DNA from: DASSWG01 sp041689995
GTDB lineage: Bacteria; Bacteroidota; Bacteroidia; Flavobacteriales; Flavobacteriaceae
Assembly: GCA_041689995.1 (NCBI GenBank)
Contig: JBDNFD010000053.1
Location: forward strand, 1 to 18,447
Reading direction: 5' to 3'
DNA length: 18,447 bases
The notes below the pieces were generated by a model that had not been told where the DNA came from, ran no database searches, and saw only the letters and a list, made by a program, of their open reading frames with translations. This document shows, piece after piece, positions 1 through 7,886 of this stretch. The stretch's first letter is position 1; each line of letters begins with the position of its first letter. Position numbers and translations under genes: made by a program.

Positions 1-59
1 AAAAGACTGATCATCTGACTCAGGATCGGCTGTCCGAAAAAAGTTGTACTTTTGCCCAT
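1..59 (-). CDS. IS4-type (DUF4372-like) transposase, N-terminal fragment
   Basis: An ATG on the minus strand at 59-57 opens a frame that continues off the window edge. The visible residues begin MGKSTTFFGQPILSQM, which matches from memory the start of DUF4372-containing IS4-family transposases common in Bacteroidota (pattern K-S-T-x-F-F-G-Q-x-x-x-x-Q-x-I). Only 19-20 residues can be read, so no DDE catalytic residue is visible. The gene sits about 80 bases inside the presumed IS end, the usual distance. Identity is moderately sure; the alternative is chance similarity of a short peptide, but the neighbouring hairpin and the abrupt truncation of the next gene both support an IS. Confidence 0.55.
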   Translation of the reverse strand, partial: MGKSTTFFGQPILSQMISL

Positions 60-96
60 ATAATTTTCTCTTTGTGGTTATTGAGCAAAGTTATAC

Positions 97-127
97 AAAA
101 AAATCCTCACATTGTGGGGATTTTTTT
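97..127. terminator. Bidirectional intrinsic terminator at the IS end
   Basis: Seven A, then TCCTCAC (104-110), loop ATT (111-113), GTGGGGA (114-120), then seven T. The arms pair over 14 positions with one T-G wobble. A-tract and T-tract flank the GC part symmetrically, so it can terminate in both directions, insulating the IS transposase from outside promoters and vice versa. Confidence 0.75.
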
Positions 128-136
128 ATCGGACAG

Positions 137-764
137 TAATGTTTCTGAATCAACTTTTAAACATAAAGAAATATACGGAGTTACTGATGGAAAAGCAGTT
201 GGAACATTAATTGAATAAAAATTCCAACAACACTTAAAAGAAAAATACATTGTAACTGTTGGTTCTTCTGCAAGAGGCATTGATTTGCCTTCCAAATATA
301 TTTTAACTGACATTAAAGTTACATCAATCAAGCAACCTCAATCTTCCTGTCCTTTTAGAGATGCAAAACAAAAAATATTTGGACTCGGTTATAATTTACT
401 TGTTTTCGTTTATGACAAAACGGAGGACCCAAAAAGTCAAACTGCAATACTGAATTTTGTTAGCTGTTCATTTGTTTACAAAGAAAGAACTGCTGATTAT
501 ACCACAACTTATCGTTTAAGACAAATGGTTGAGGACAAAGCGAATGAAGCTGACATTATCGCTTATCTTCAAGATAAAAACATACCTGCTGACGAAATAA
601 CTTTAGCAAAAGTTGCAAAGCAAATATTAAAATCGCCACCCGAACAAGGTTATTTAACTATTTCCAACGCACTTCAATGGAGTTTACAATACCAACGAAT
701 TGTAGCCTTGACCGATGACATTCCAGGAATTGATAAAATAATTAGTTTCAATAAACCGAAATAA
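137..764 (+). pseudogene. Type II restriction endonuclease, 5'-truncated with in-frame stop
   Basis: From 138 one frame reads through a conserved N-terminal block (YGVTDGKAVGTLIE), then a TAA stop at 216-218, then continues uninterrupted to 764. The downstream part contains GSSARGID and TDIKVTS, fitting a PD-(D/E)xK nuclease core (acidic residue of GID, then D-x-K), followed by a QPQSSCPF block typical of this family as I remember it. The stop would arise from CAA or AAA by one substitution. No start codon is visible before the IS end at 136, so the N-terminus was probably removed by the IS. The only possible restart, TTG at 285, would lose the first catalytic acid, so the nuclease is very likely inactive. 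The stop codon overlaps the methyltransferase start (TAATG), the normal arrangement of a restriction-modification pair. Specificity is unknown. Confidence 0.75.
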
Positions 765-2533
765 TGAAAGTATTTGATGCAAATATTACTCTTAAGGTTT
801 CCGAATTCTTAAACGCGAGTTTAAAAACTATTTCGTCATTTGAAAAAGCAAATCAAAAAATGTACGATGTTTTCGGCATCCAACATTTTTTTGATGATAA
901 TGACGAGTTTGAAAAACTAAAAGAAGTTATTTCAAATACAGCAACTACATTAAATGAACCTGATAGAGCTGAATATGGCGATTTTCAAACGAATAAAGAA
1001 TTAGCCGACAAAGCAACGATATATTTAACGTCCAAGAATATTTCCCCAGAAATTATTATTGAACCTACTTGTGGAAAAGGTAACTTTATTATTGCTTCAT
1101 TAAAAACATTCAAAGAAATAAAGAATGTTTTTGGCGTTGAAATTTACAAACCTTATGTGTGGGAAACAAAGTTCAACATAATTGGTTTATATCTTGACTA
1201 CCCACAGAAAAATAAGCCTGATATTTCAATTCAGCATTGTAACGTATTTGATTTTGACTTTAAACAAATCGCAAAAGAATACGGAACAAAAAATGTATTG
1301 ATAATTGGCAATCCACCTTGGGTAACAAATTCAAAATTAGGAGCTTTAAATTCAACCAATCTTCCGAATAAATCGAATTTCAAAAATCATAGCGGACTTG
1401 ATGCAATGACAGGAAAGGGGAATTTTGATATTGCTGAATTTATAACCTTGATGATGATTGAAAATTTCCAAGATGCAAATGGAAATCTACTTTTATTGAT
1501 AAAGAACTCGGTTATTAAAAATCTTGTTTACGACCAAAATAAAAACCAGTATAAAATCGGAGCAATGGAAAAGCTTTGCATTGATAGCAAAAAAGAATTT
1601 GATGTGTCGGTTGAAGCATCTTTATTCTATTGCAAATTGAATTCAAATCCAGAACTGACCTGCCAAGAATTTAACTTTTATGATAATAATTTTTCTTATG
1701 TGCAATTCGGTTGGTTTAACGGCAAATTCGTTTCAAATATTGAAACCTACATCAACGCCAAAGAGTTTGATGGTACGTGTCCTTTCGTTTGGCGCCAAGG
1801 TCTAAAACACGATTGTTCAAAAGTAATGGAATTTGAAAAAGTAAACGGACACTATGTAAACGGACTTGATGAGGAAGTGAATTTGGAAAGTGGATTAATT
1901 TATGGCATTCTTAAAAGTTCCGACCTTAAAAATACAGTTATCCACAGAACAAGAAAATATACTATTGTAACCCAAAGAAAAGTCGGACAAGAAACAAAGC
2001 AAATAAAATCAGACTATCCAAAGACTTATCAATACTTAATTGACCATCTCGAAAGTTTTGAAGCGAGAAAGTCAAGTATTTATAGAAACAAACCTTTGTT
2101 TTCCATTTTCGGAATAGGCGATTACTCTTTCAAACCTTACAAAGTTGCTATTTCAGGACTTTACAAAACATTTCATTTTACACTTGTTCTACCACAAGAT
2201 GACAAACCTGTAATGCTTGATGATACTTGTTATTTATTAGGTTTTTCCAAAATTGAATATGCTATTTACACACTTATTCTTCTAAATTCAAAAAAAACAA
2301 AACAGTTTTTGGAATCCATAACTTTTTCAGACGCTAAAAGAGTATTTACAAAAGACGTTTTAATGCGAATCGATATTTTCAATTTAGCCAAGAACTCAAA
2401 TCAAAAAGAATTACAATCAGAATTAGAGAAACTGAACGAAAAATACAGTTTAGAGTTGACTTTAAATCAATGGGATAATTTCATTATAAAATTAAAACCA
2501 GTTGACAATAGACAAATGGAATTGTTCGCATAA
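764..2533 (+). CDS. Type II DNA N6-adenine methyltransferase
   Basis: Transfers a methyl group from S-adenosylmethionine to adenine in a recognition sequence, protecting host DNA from the cognate nuclease. Seen in the 589-residue protein: GDFQT around 72-76 (motif X-like), the SAM-binding motif EPTCGKGNF at 100-108, and the catalytic NPPW at 183-186 characteristic of N6-adenine enzymes. The order X-I-IV followed by a long C-terminal region (about 300-589), which would hold the target recognition domain, fits the gamma class. It starts at ATG 764, overlapping the stop of the broken endonuclease gene by one base, so the two were translationally coupled. The reading frame is intact and full length, so it is probably an active orphan methylase now that its nuclease is broken. 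Low GC agrees with horizontal acquisition. Recognition sequence cannot be deduced. Confidence 0.88.
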   Translation: MKVFDANITLKVSEFLNASLKTISSFEKANQKMYDVFGIQHFFDDNDEFEKLKEVISNTATTLNEPDRAEYGDFQTNKELADKATIYLTSKNISPEIIIEPTCGKGNFIIASLKTFKEIKNVFGVEIYKPYVWETKFNIIGLYLDYPQKNKPDISIQHCNVFDFDFKQIAKEYGTKNVLIIGNPPWVTNSKLGALNSTNLPNKSNFKNHSGLDAMTGKGNFDIAEFITLMMIENFQDANGNLLLLIKNSVIKNLVYDQNKNQYKIGAMEKLCIDSKKEFDVSVEASLFYCKLNSNPELTCQEFNFYDNNFSYVQFGWFNGKFVSNIETYINAKEFDGTCPFVWRQGLKHDCSKVMEFEKVNGHYVNGLDEEVNLESGLIYGILKSSDLKNTVIHRTRKYTIVTQRKVGQETKQIKSDYPKTYQYLIDHLESFEARKSSIYRNKPLFSIFGIGDYSFKPYKVAISGLYKTFHFTLVLPQDDKPVMLDDTCYLLGFSKIEYAIYTLILLNSKKTKQFLESITFSDAKRVFTKDVLMRIDIFNLAKNSNQKELQSELEKLNEKYSLELTLNQWDNFIIKLKPVDNRQMELFA

Positions 2534-2569
2534 ACACAGTAAGCACAGGGCATAACAAAGAACTGAGCT

Positions 2570-2593
2570 AAAAAATAAAACTTTGTCAAAGTT
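2570..2593 (-). terminator. Weak minus-strand terminator after the 600-residue gene
   Basis: Read on the minus strand, the palindrome AACTTTGACAAAGTT (2593-2579) is followed by TTATTTTTT (2578-2570). It lies 36 bases past the stop of the gene ending at 2629 and between two convergent genes. The stem is AT-rich and short (6-7 bp), so strength is doubtful. A second palindrome, GAGTTTTAACTC, adjoins at 2594-2605. Confidence 0.4.
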
Positions 2594-2628
2594 GAGTTTT
2601 AACTCGGGCAATTCCAGTTGAAAACCCC

Positions 2629-4431
2629 CTACCCTATCTGTAACTGAGAATCCTGTATTTGGGCGATCTCACTTTGAGCTTTCTCCAAATCCTTGTAAAA
2701 TTGAGCCGTATTTTTTACAATATAATTTGACGCCAAACCGCGATAATGTTCAATTCCATCTAAAAGATTCTGACTAAACTTTTCCCAGTTTTTGAAATCG
2801 CGCGGAGACGGAGTGAAAGATCGTTCTATTTCTTTTTTCAAAAAATCGATATAAAGCCTTAATTCCGTAACAAACATAGACGCTCTATTGGGTTGATTCA
2901 TTATATCTTTTCTCCCATAAATATGGTCGGTCATATCACGAAGGCTCGAGATTTTTGAGAAATTTACAATGTTCGGTCCTGGACAAATGGTAACGGCAGT
3001 AAGTTTCTTCAGAAATGGAACTTCATAACTTGTAGGTGCCGCATTACTCAAACCAATGCAAAGACATTCCTTGCTTAAAACATCTTCTCTTTGTTGATTA
3101 TATTCCTTTTCAGGCAAGTCTAAAGTTTTCAACTGTTCCAGTTTTAACTTTTGATATTTCGTTGAAGCAGTACATATTGGGGTTGTGGTGAATTCAGTAT
3201 TCGACTCCAACAGCTTTTCCGTACACGGACTTCCGGGTTTTCCTTTTTTAATCCGATCCAAACGTTCTGTTTCCGCAGTGGTTCCTTTTAGATAATAGAA
3301 CTCAACACCAAGCGGCGACGCCTTGCTGCGCACCACATCATTTTCCTTGGATTTGGCCAATAGTTCCAACGTTTTTTCATCAACCGTTGTGGCTTCTGGA
3401 CACAATAAAAACGGAGTTCCCCAGCCGGTGCCATCCACTTGATAAAAGTTTCGTAACAAATTGTCTTCCTCACTGGTTCCAATTCCACCTTGAACCGTTA
3501 CTCTTATTGGATGTGGTTTTTCAAAACCAGACTTTCCTTTTGCAATAATCGCGGGATTATAAAGTTCAAAAAGGCTATCCTGCAATTCTTGTTTCTTCTC
3601 TTTAAATTCCTGAAGAATTGGTCCCATCAGCAAACCTTGGGTGGCGAAAACGTGGCCGCCACAATTCAGTCCAGATTCAATTCGGAATTCACTGACCCAA
3701 ATTCCTTTTTTCGCTAAATATTTTCCTTGGATCAAAGCCGAACGATAATCGCTCACCTTAATAATTACTTTCTTATGAAATCTTCCCCATTCATGAGCGT
3801 CAAACGCCGAAAAGCCTTCCATATAATTATATAGACGTGGATTCATTCCCGCGGAGAGAACTAGGGAAGAATTACTTAATTCACAATCGGCATATCCCTT
3901 TAATGCGGTAACTGCATCAGAACCATTTTCTATTGGTTGTTCATTTTTATCCAATTGATCTTTGTCCACCTTGGTCATAATATTGACTTCTATGGAACCT
4001 GGCACTACGTTTTTCCGAAGAAATTTTTCGACCGTCTCTTTTTCTGTGGGATCTGACAGCGAAAACCATTCATTATATTTCTCCTTCAGCATACTACTGT
4101 CCGGTAGCATTTCAAAATACTTAACAATATCTGAACCCGTTTCGAAAGCAGAAGTCTTCAGTTGTTCCACTTTGGAAGCGACGATTCGCTGCATTAAATT
4201 AAGATAATCGGTAATTCTCCGCGCCCGATGATTCTCTTCTTTTACGGTTATAGGCGTATAAGATTCGTTATTTTGTTGATAATAATACTGTCGCATGACT
4301 TCCACCAAATTATCCTCAATAATAGAAAGCACTGAATTTATTCCGAAATGGGCAACTTTTATAGGAGAATCGACGGTAAAGGCAATTCCCATCACGGGAA
4401 TGTGGAAAGTGTGCGGGCTAGTTGTTTGCAT
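2629..4431 (-). CDS. Divergent nitronate monooxygenase/FabK/PfaD-like TIM-barrel protein of unknown function
   Basis: A soluble 600-residue protein with no signal peptide or membrane helix. Several pieces resemble FMN-binding TIM-barrel enzymes of the nitronate monooxygenase/FabK/PfaD group: a first strand IPVMGIAFT near 12-20 followed by KVAHFGINSVLSI; SGLNCGGH around 253-260, where these enzymes have a Gly-Gly-His; QGGIGT at 314-319, matching the phosphate-binding GGI; then DGTGWGTPFLLCPEA near 333-347, like the GT-x-F-x-x-x-x-E-A block; and SPLGV followed by Cys403, as in the SP-x-G-x-P-G block. Cysteines at 183, 257, 344, 403, 420, 456, 458 and 483 could include a metal or Fe-S site. Inserts make it much longer than typical NMO (about 350 residues). 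It follows nosY by 159 bases on the same strand but has its own promoter-like element with a TATGA-N6-TCATA palindrome. Substrate is unknown; the fold call is moderately confident. Confidence 0.5.
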   Translation of the reverse strand: MQTTSPHTFHIPVMGIAFTVDSPIKVAHFGINSVLSIIEDNLVEVMRQYYYQQNNESYTPITVKEENHRARRITDYLNLMQRIVASKVEQLKTSAFETGSDIVKYFEMLPDSSMLKEKYNEWFSLSDPTEKETVEKFLRKNVVPGSIEVNIMTKVDKDQLDKNEQPIENGSDAVTALKGYADCELSNSSLVLSAGMNPRLYNYMEGFSAFDAHEWGRFHKKVIIKVSDYRSALIQGKYLAKKGIWVSEFRIESGLNCGGHVFATQGLLMGPILQEFKEKKQELQDSLFELYNPAIIAKGKSGFEKPHPIRVTVQGGIGTSEEDNLLRNFYQVDGTGWGTPFLLCPEATTVDEKTLELLAKSKENDVVRSKASPLGVEFYYLKGTTAETERLDRIKKGKPGSPCTEKLLESNTEFTTTPICTASTKYQKLKLEQLKTLDLPEKEYNQQREDVLSKECLCIGLSNAAPTSYEVPFLKKLTAVTICPGPNIVNFSKISSLRDMTDHIYGRKDIMNQPNRASMFVTELRLYIDFLKKEIERSFTPSPRDFKNWEKFSQNLLDGIEHYRGLASNYIVKNTAQFYKDLEKAQSEIAQIQDSQLQIG

Positions 4432-4457
4432 TTAATGAAATTTGAGTTGAAACGCAA

Positions 4458-4502
4458 CAAAGGTCAAAGATCTAAACGCCTTATAATATGATCAATATCA
4501 TA
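4458..4502 (-). promoter_or_regulatory. Crp/Fnr-type palindrome and -7 box upstream of the 600-residue gene
   Basis: The perfect palindrome TATGA-N6-TCATA lies at 4487-4502. On the minus strand GACCTTTG (4465-4458) resembles the Bacteroidota -7 box TAnnTTTG with one mismatch. Its centre is exactly 33 bp from the palindrome centre, the same spacing as upstream of the cytochrome c gene. This implies a start about 41 bp from the site centre (class II activator position) and a leader of about 20 bases before the ATG at 4431. The regulator itself is not in the window. Confidence 0.6.
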
Positions 4503-4590
4503 AAAGTACTAATATTTATAAATCCTCAAAAATCCAAAGAAAATGACTCATCAGAAAGAGAATGTCTTTACGATGAATCGTATCACAATT

Positions 4591-5373
4591 TTAGAAATCC
4601 TTTTTCTTTGCAATGCGCCAAATGAAGAATGTTGGCACCAATACCCAAAGAACTAATAGGCCAGATGACAGAATCAATCCAAAATTTGTTCCGAAGAATT
4701 TTTGAAAAACCGCTCCGGTATAACCCAATAGAGCTGAAATATCAAGCTTTAAAAGAATCATTACCCGCGACAGATCAATAGGGTTCAGCATCGTGGCCAG
4801 CAATGAAAATTTATCCAAAGGATATTCATCAAAATATAGCAATGACATCAAAAAGATACCGTCATAAATGACGGCCATAAACAGCCAGAGTAGGATAGCA
4901 TATCCAAAACCTTTTATTCTATTTTCGTTGGAAAGTGCAATTACAAAAGCCAAGGCAGTAAAAATAAAGGTCAAAAATGCACCGGTTATGAGTAGCAGGG
5001 AAAAATCCCAAATGGCGCTACTATTGAAAATTCCATAAAAAACAAAGGGGAATCCCAAGCCAATAACCAAACTCATTGAAAGCGAGGTGGCAACGCCGAA
5101 ATACTGTCCCAAAAAGATGGAACTGCGTTTTACAGGCTGCGCCAAAAGAAGTTCGGTAAATTCGCGGGAATTGTAATAATACATCACCCCAAAAATAGTC
5201 CCGATAAGCGGCACCAAAATAATGATTACGTTCATCAACGTGATTACTGCCTTAGAGAGATCGTTGTTCAAAAATAGAAGCACGACGCCAAGCAGCAAAT
5301 AGAACAAAAAATACACGTAGCTCCAGCGGCTGCGCATCAAATCGTAAAAACTGTATTTTAATATTTTAAGCAT
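4591..5373 (-). CDS. nosY: NosY, membrane permease of the Nos ABC transporter
   Basis: NosY is the membrane part of NosFY, which with NosD supports assembly of the copper-sulfur CuZ centre of nitrous oxide reductase. The 260-residue protein is an ABC-2 type permease with about six hydrophobic segments (near 18-37, 40-66, 95-115, 122-148, 152-178 and 233-252). The block YYNSREFTELLLAQPVKRSS around 66-85 is the conserved cytoplasmic loop of this family, which contacts the ATPase. Length is normal for NosY. It overlaps nosF by 8 bases, so the two are translationally coupled, and it is the last gene of the nos run. No terminator is obvious directly after it; the next gene on the same strand has its own promoter-like element. 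Confidence 0.93.
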   Translation of the reverse strand: MLKILKYSFYDLMRSRWSYVYFLFYLLLGVVLLFLNNDLSKAVITLMNVIIILVPLIGTIFGVMYYYNSREFTELLLAQPVKRSSIFLGQYFGVATSLSMSLVIGLGFPFVFYGIFNSSAIWDFSLLLITGAFLTFIFTALAFVIALSNENRIKGFGYAILLWLFMAVIYDGIFLMSLLYFDEYPLDKFSLLATMLNPIDLSRVMILLKLDISALLGYTGAVFQKFFGTNFGLILSSGLLVLWVLVPTFFIWRIAKKKDF

Positions 5374-6076
5374 AACTTGAGGATAAAATGGAGGCTATGG
5401 CGTGTTCAAAATCGGGTTGTTCGGTCTTTTTTTTCAGTTCTGAAATGCTTCCCTTGAAATAGATTTTTCCTTCCAAAAGAAAAACGATTTCATCCGAAAC
5501 TTCTTCCACAAAACTCAAAATATGCGAAGTGATAAGGATGGTTTTTCCTTTTTCCTTTTCAGAATTGATCAGATTTTTCAAACGCAAATGTGAAATGGGA
5601 TCCAAACCATTTGTAGGTTCGTCCAAAATCAACAGCGGACTGTCAAACATAAAGGCAAGCACCAGATTTACTTTCTGTTTTGTACCACCGGAAAGGTTTG
5701 CCAATTTTTTATTTAGAAAAGGTTGCAATTTAAAAAGCTCGATCAGTTCTTCATCTTTTGTGGTTTTGGCATTCCGCAAATCCTTTATCATATCTATAAG
5801 TTCGCTCACTTTCAAGTTTCCGGGGAAGTTTGCTATCTGCGGCAAATAATCAATTTCCTTTCGGTATTTAAAATTGTTTTTCAACGGTTTGCCTTCGATT
5901 GAAATGGCGCCCGAATCGGGCAAAACCATTCCCAAAATACATTTTATAAGTGTGGTTTTGCCGGAGCCATTTGGTCCCAGCACTGAAAAAATACCTCCGC
6001 GTTCAATGATAAGATCAATGCCTTTGAGCACTTCGTTTTTTCCAAACTTTTTGTACAGTTCCTTAACTTCTATCAT
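5366..6076 (-). CDS. nosF: NosF, ATPase of the Nos ABC transporter
   Basis: The cytoplasmic ATPase that drives NosY in maturation of nitrous oxide reductase. All nucleotide-binding motifs are present in the 236-residue protein: Walker A GPNGSGKTT at 34-42, a Q-loop near PQ at 79-80, the signature LSGGTKQK at 128-135 (the typical NosF/ABC-2 form), Walker B LLILDEPTNGLDP at 148-160, and the switch histidine near 185 in TSH. Length is slightly shorter than many NosF proteins (about 300 residues) because the C-terminal extension is short. Its start overlaps the end of nosD by 14 bases and its end overlaps nosY by 8, showing a tightly coupled nosDFY unit. Confidence 0.95.
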   Translation of the reverse strand: MIEVKELYKKFGKNEVLKGIDLIIERGGIFSVLGPNGSGKTTLIKCILGMVLPDSGAISIEGKPLKNNFKYRKEIDYLPQIANFPGNLKVSELIDMIKDLRNAKTTKDEELIELFKLQPFLNKKLANLSGGTKQKVNLVLAFMFDSPLLILDEPTNGLDPISHLRLKNLINSEKEKGKTILITSHILSFVEEVSDEIVFLLEGKIYFKGSISELKKKTEQPDFEHAIASILSSSYA

Positions 6077-7340
6077 GGTTTATCTTTCTCATTTTTGGGT
6101 TTTCGTCCACCAAATTATCGGGAGTAAAAACAGGGGAAACTTTTTCTGAAAAATCAATAATATCAATAAAAAGACTTCGCAATAAAATAATGGTTTCCGG
6201 CGTGCGATTTACGATATAGGAAAATAATTTTACGGGTCGGTATGGAATATCACCTATACCGTTTTTATCGAGGTCATAGCCTGCGTAATTGCTCCAAAAA
6301 TTATTGTTGAATTCGTTATCATTCAACTTGCTGTTGTATGAAATATCGAAGGAGTTGTATAGAAAATTATTCTGCACAAAAGAGTTGGCATAGCAGCCAC
6401 CACGTACTTTTATGGCCCAACCGTTACTGATGAAATCATTGTGTGAATATTCAATGCGATTAGTGCCTTCAACGTTGATACCTATTGTATTTTCCTGAAA
6501 AACATTGTTGGTTATTTTAGCATCGTTTATTTCTTTCAAAAGTAGTCCGAAGGCAGCTGTCCCCCAGTTTTTCCTGAAAATATTGTGATTCATCTCTACA
6601 AACTTTGAGAACATAACGGCCACTCCAGCACCATTGTTTTCAAAAGTATTATATTCATAAACATCGTGGTTGCTGAACATAAAGTGCAGTCCGTAACGCA
6701 GATTATTTTTGCTCAGATTATGGCTAATTAATATATCGTCGGAAAATTCAAGATAAATTCCATCGCGAACATTCTCTACGGTGTTTCCGCGTACCTCAAC
6801 GCCTTTGCAATACCAAAGTTGGATTCCGTTGCCGGAATTATATTCGTTCACGGCATCGCCCTTAATTATGTTGTTCAACACCTTTCCATTATTCGATTTT
6901 TGAAGGTAAATTCCGAAGAAAAGTTTTTCGAGTTCAAGATTTTGGATCAAAAACCCATCTTTTTTTATGACCCGAACCGCCGCATAATCTGAAGTGTAAC
7001 TGGTACCTACATTTATAATTTTGAAACCGTCCACGGTAACATTATCCGCAACAATCTTGATAATTTCGCCCCTGTTCTCTCCATCGATTGTTGGAAGGTT
7101 TTCGCCCAAAAGAATTATGCTTTTGTCAATGATGATGTTTATTTCCTTATAAATCCCCTTTTTCACCAAAACCGTATCTCCCTCCGAAGCTTGGGCAATT
7201 CCCCCCTGAATAGTTTTTACGGAACAGGAACTGCAGACGGTTATGGTTTTGGCAAAACCCGTGAAGGTGCCAAAAAACAAAATAAGCAAGATAAATATGT
7301 TTCGTATTTTTTTCAAGTTTGAAGAAAAATTAGTCAACAC
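6063..7340 (-). CDS. nosD: NosD, periplasmic copper-centre assembly protein
   Basis: A periplasmic beta-helix protein that works with NosFY and NosL in building the CuZ site of NosZ. The first 30 residues form a Sec signal peptide (KK-I-R then a hydrophobic run, likely cleavage after FTGFA). Residues about 50-370 carry the right-handed beta-helix repeats (CASH/NosD type) with many N-N and G-I-x-L turns, for example NNLRYGLHFMFSNHDVYEYNTFENNGAG split over coils. Cys36 and Cys39 (VCSSC) just after the signal are a possible metal or disulfide pair. At 425 residues it has the normal NosD length. It begins 95 bases after nosL; that gap might hold a secondary promoter, but none is convincing. Its 3' end overlaps nosF. 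Confidence 0.94.
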   Translation of the reverse strand: MLTNFSSNLKKIRNIFILLILFFGTFTGFAKTITVCSSCSVKTIQGGIAQASEGDTVLVKKGIYKEINIIIDKSIILLGENLPTIDGENRGEIIKIVADNVTVDGFKIINVGTSYTSDYAAVRVIKKDGFLIQNLELEKLFFGIYLQKSNNGKVLNNIIKGDAVNEYNSGNGIQLWYCKGVEVRGNTVENVRDGIYLEFSDDILISHNLSKNNLRYGLHFMFSNHDVYEYNTFENNGAGVAVMFSKFVEMNHNIFRKNWGTAAFGLLLKEINDAKITNNVFQENTIGINVEGTNRIEYSHNDFISNGWAIKVRGGCYANSFVQNNFLYNSFDISYNSKLNDNEFNNNFWSNYAGYDLDKNGIGDIPYRPVKLFSYIVNRTPETIILLRSLFIDIIDFSEKVSPVFTPDNLVDENPKMRKINHDRS

Positions 7341-7435
7341 AAAGCCATCAGCGAAAGTGTTGATTTTTTTAAAAATTTAATGTACGGAATTAAACGATAC
7401 CAAAGAATTTCCCGAAGCCCAAATTATCAAAAACA

Positions 7436-7870
7436 TTATTGTTTTAAATGATATTGGATTTCTTCCCAAGAAAACAGTTCTCCCGCGAATTCCTCGTTCG
7501 CCTTTTGGGCAGCCTTTTCATTTTCAAAAGCGGAAAGATTTGCGCCCATTGGACTTGAAATTTGATCGCTCACAAGATAGGATGCCCTAGTTGCGTCCAT
7601 CAATTCTCCCGGCTGGTTAAAATCTGCAGTTAAATACATGGCGATTTCTGTGTCTTTCAATTCGTCCTGTAAGGAATGGATCATGCATTCTGTGGCATCA
7701 TATTTAAAGGCTTTTCCTTTTGTGGTTACAAGTTCCGATGCGTGCTGTCTGTCCACGATGGTCATATTGCAGTAATGGCAGGCGTCGGTGCCGTATGCTA
7801 TGGGTTGTGGGCTCACGTTGCAAGAAACAAGTAACGCAGTTATAATACCCAAAAAGATAAAACGTTTCAT
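7436..7870 (-). CDS. nosL: NosL, copper-binding lipoprotein chaperone
   Basis: NosL delivers Cu(I) to nitrous oxide reductase. The 144-residue protein has a lipoprotein signal peptide with the lipobox LVSC (Cys17), so it is membrane-anchored. The copper-binding motif C-H-Y-C-N-M is seen at residues 31-36 (C31, C34, M36), matching the conserved C-x-x-C-x-M of the family, and the C-terminal block SPMGANLSAF near 109-118 is also typical. It starts 16 bases downstream of the four-helix membrane protein and precedes nosD by 95 bases, so it belongs to the assembly half of the operon, after the intercistronic hairpin that follows nosZ. Confidence 0.94.
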   Translation of the reverse strand: MKRFIFLGIITALLVSCNVSPQPIAYGTDACHYCNMTIVDRQHASELVTTKGKAFKYDATECMIHSLQDELKDTEIAMYLTADFNQPGELMDATRASYLVSDQISSPMGANLSAFENEKAAQKANEEFAGELFSWEEIQYHLKQ

Positions 7871-7886
7871 AAGGCAATTACGGGTT

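Larger units (their letters stand above)
1..136 (-). mobile_element. End of an IS4-type insertion sequence, partial
   Basis: The first 136 bases read as the 5' end of an insertion sequence whose transposase runs leftward out of the window. The outer end appears to be CTGTCCGATAAAAAA read on the minus strand from base 136, which would be the terminal inverted repeat. A strong hairpin at 97-127 lies just inside it, as is common in IS ends where it blocks read-through, and the transposase start codon follows at 57-59. Immediately outside, from 137, the sequence changes to restriction endonuclease coding sequence. The exact end and any target duplication cannot be verified because the other end is missing. 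Family assignment rests on the short transposase N-terminus. Confidence 0.6.

Noticed and set aside
30..136. CTGTCCGA at 30-37 and TCGGACAG at 129-136 as the two ends of a small mobile element (MITE).
   Set aside because: The inner copy encodes the F-G-Q residues of the transposase N-terminus, so it is better explained as coding sequence; no flanking target duplication is visible.
2548..2605. GCATAAC-containing palindromic stretch after the methyltransferase as an integron attC site.
   Set aside because: There is no matching GTTRRRY end; the palindromes are short, AT-rich and better explained as a terminator for the convergent gene.
3490..4207. Open frames on the plus strand inside the 600-residue gene, and similar antisense frames inside nosZ, nosF and deoC.
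   Set aside because: They are shadows of well-supported genes, with no recognisable motifs and no upstream signals.
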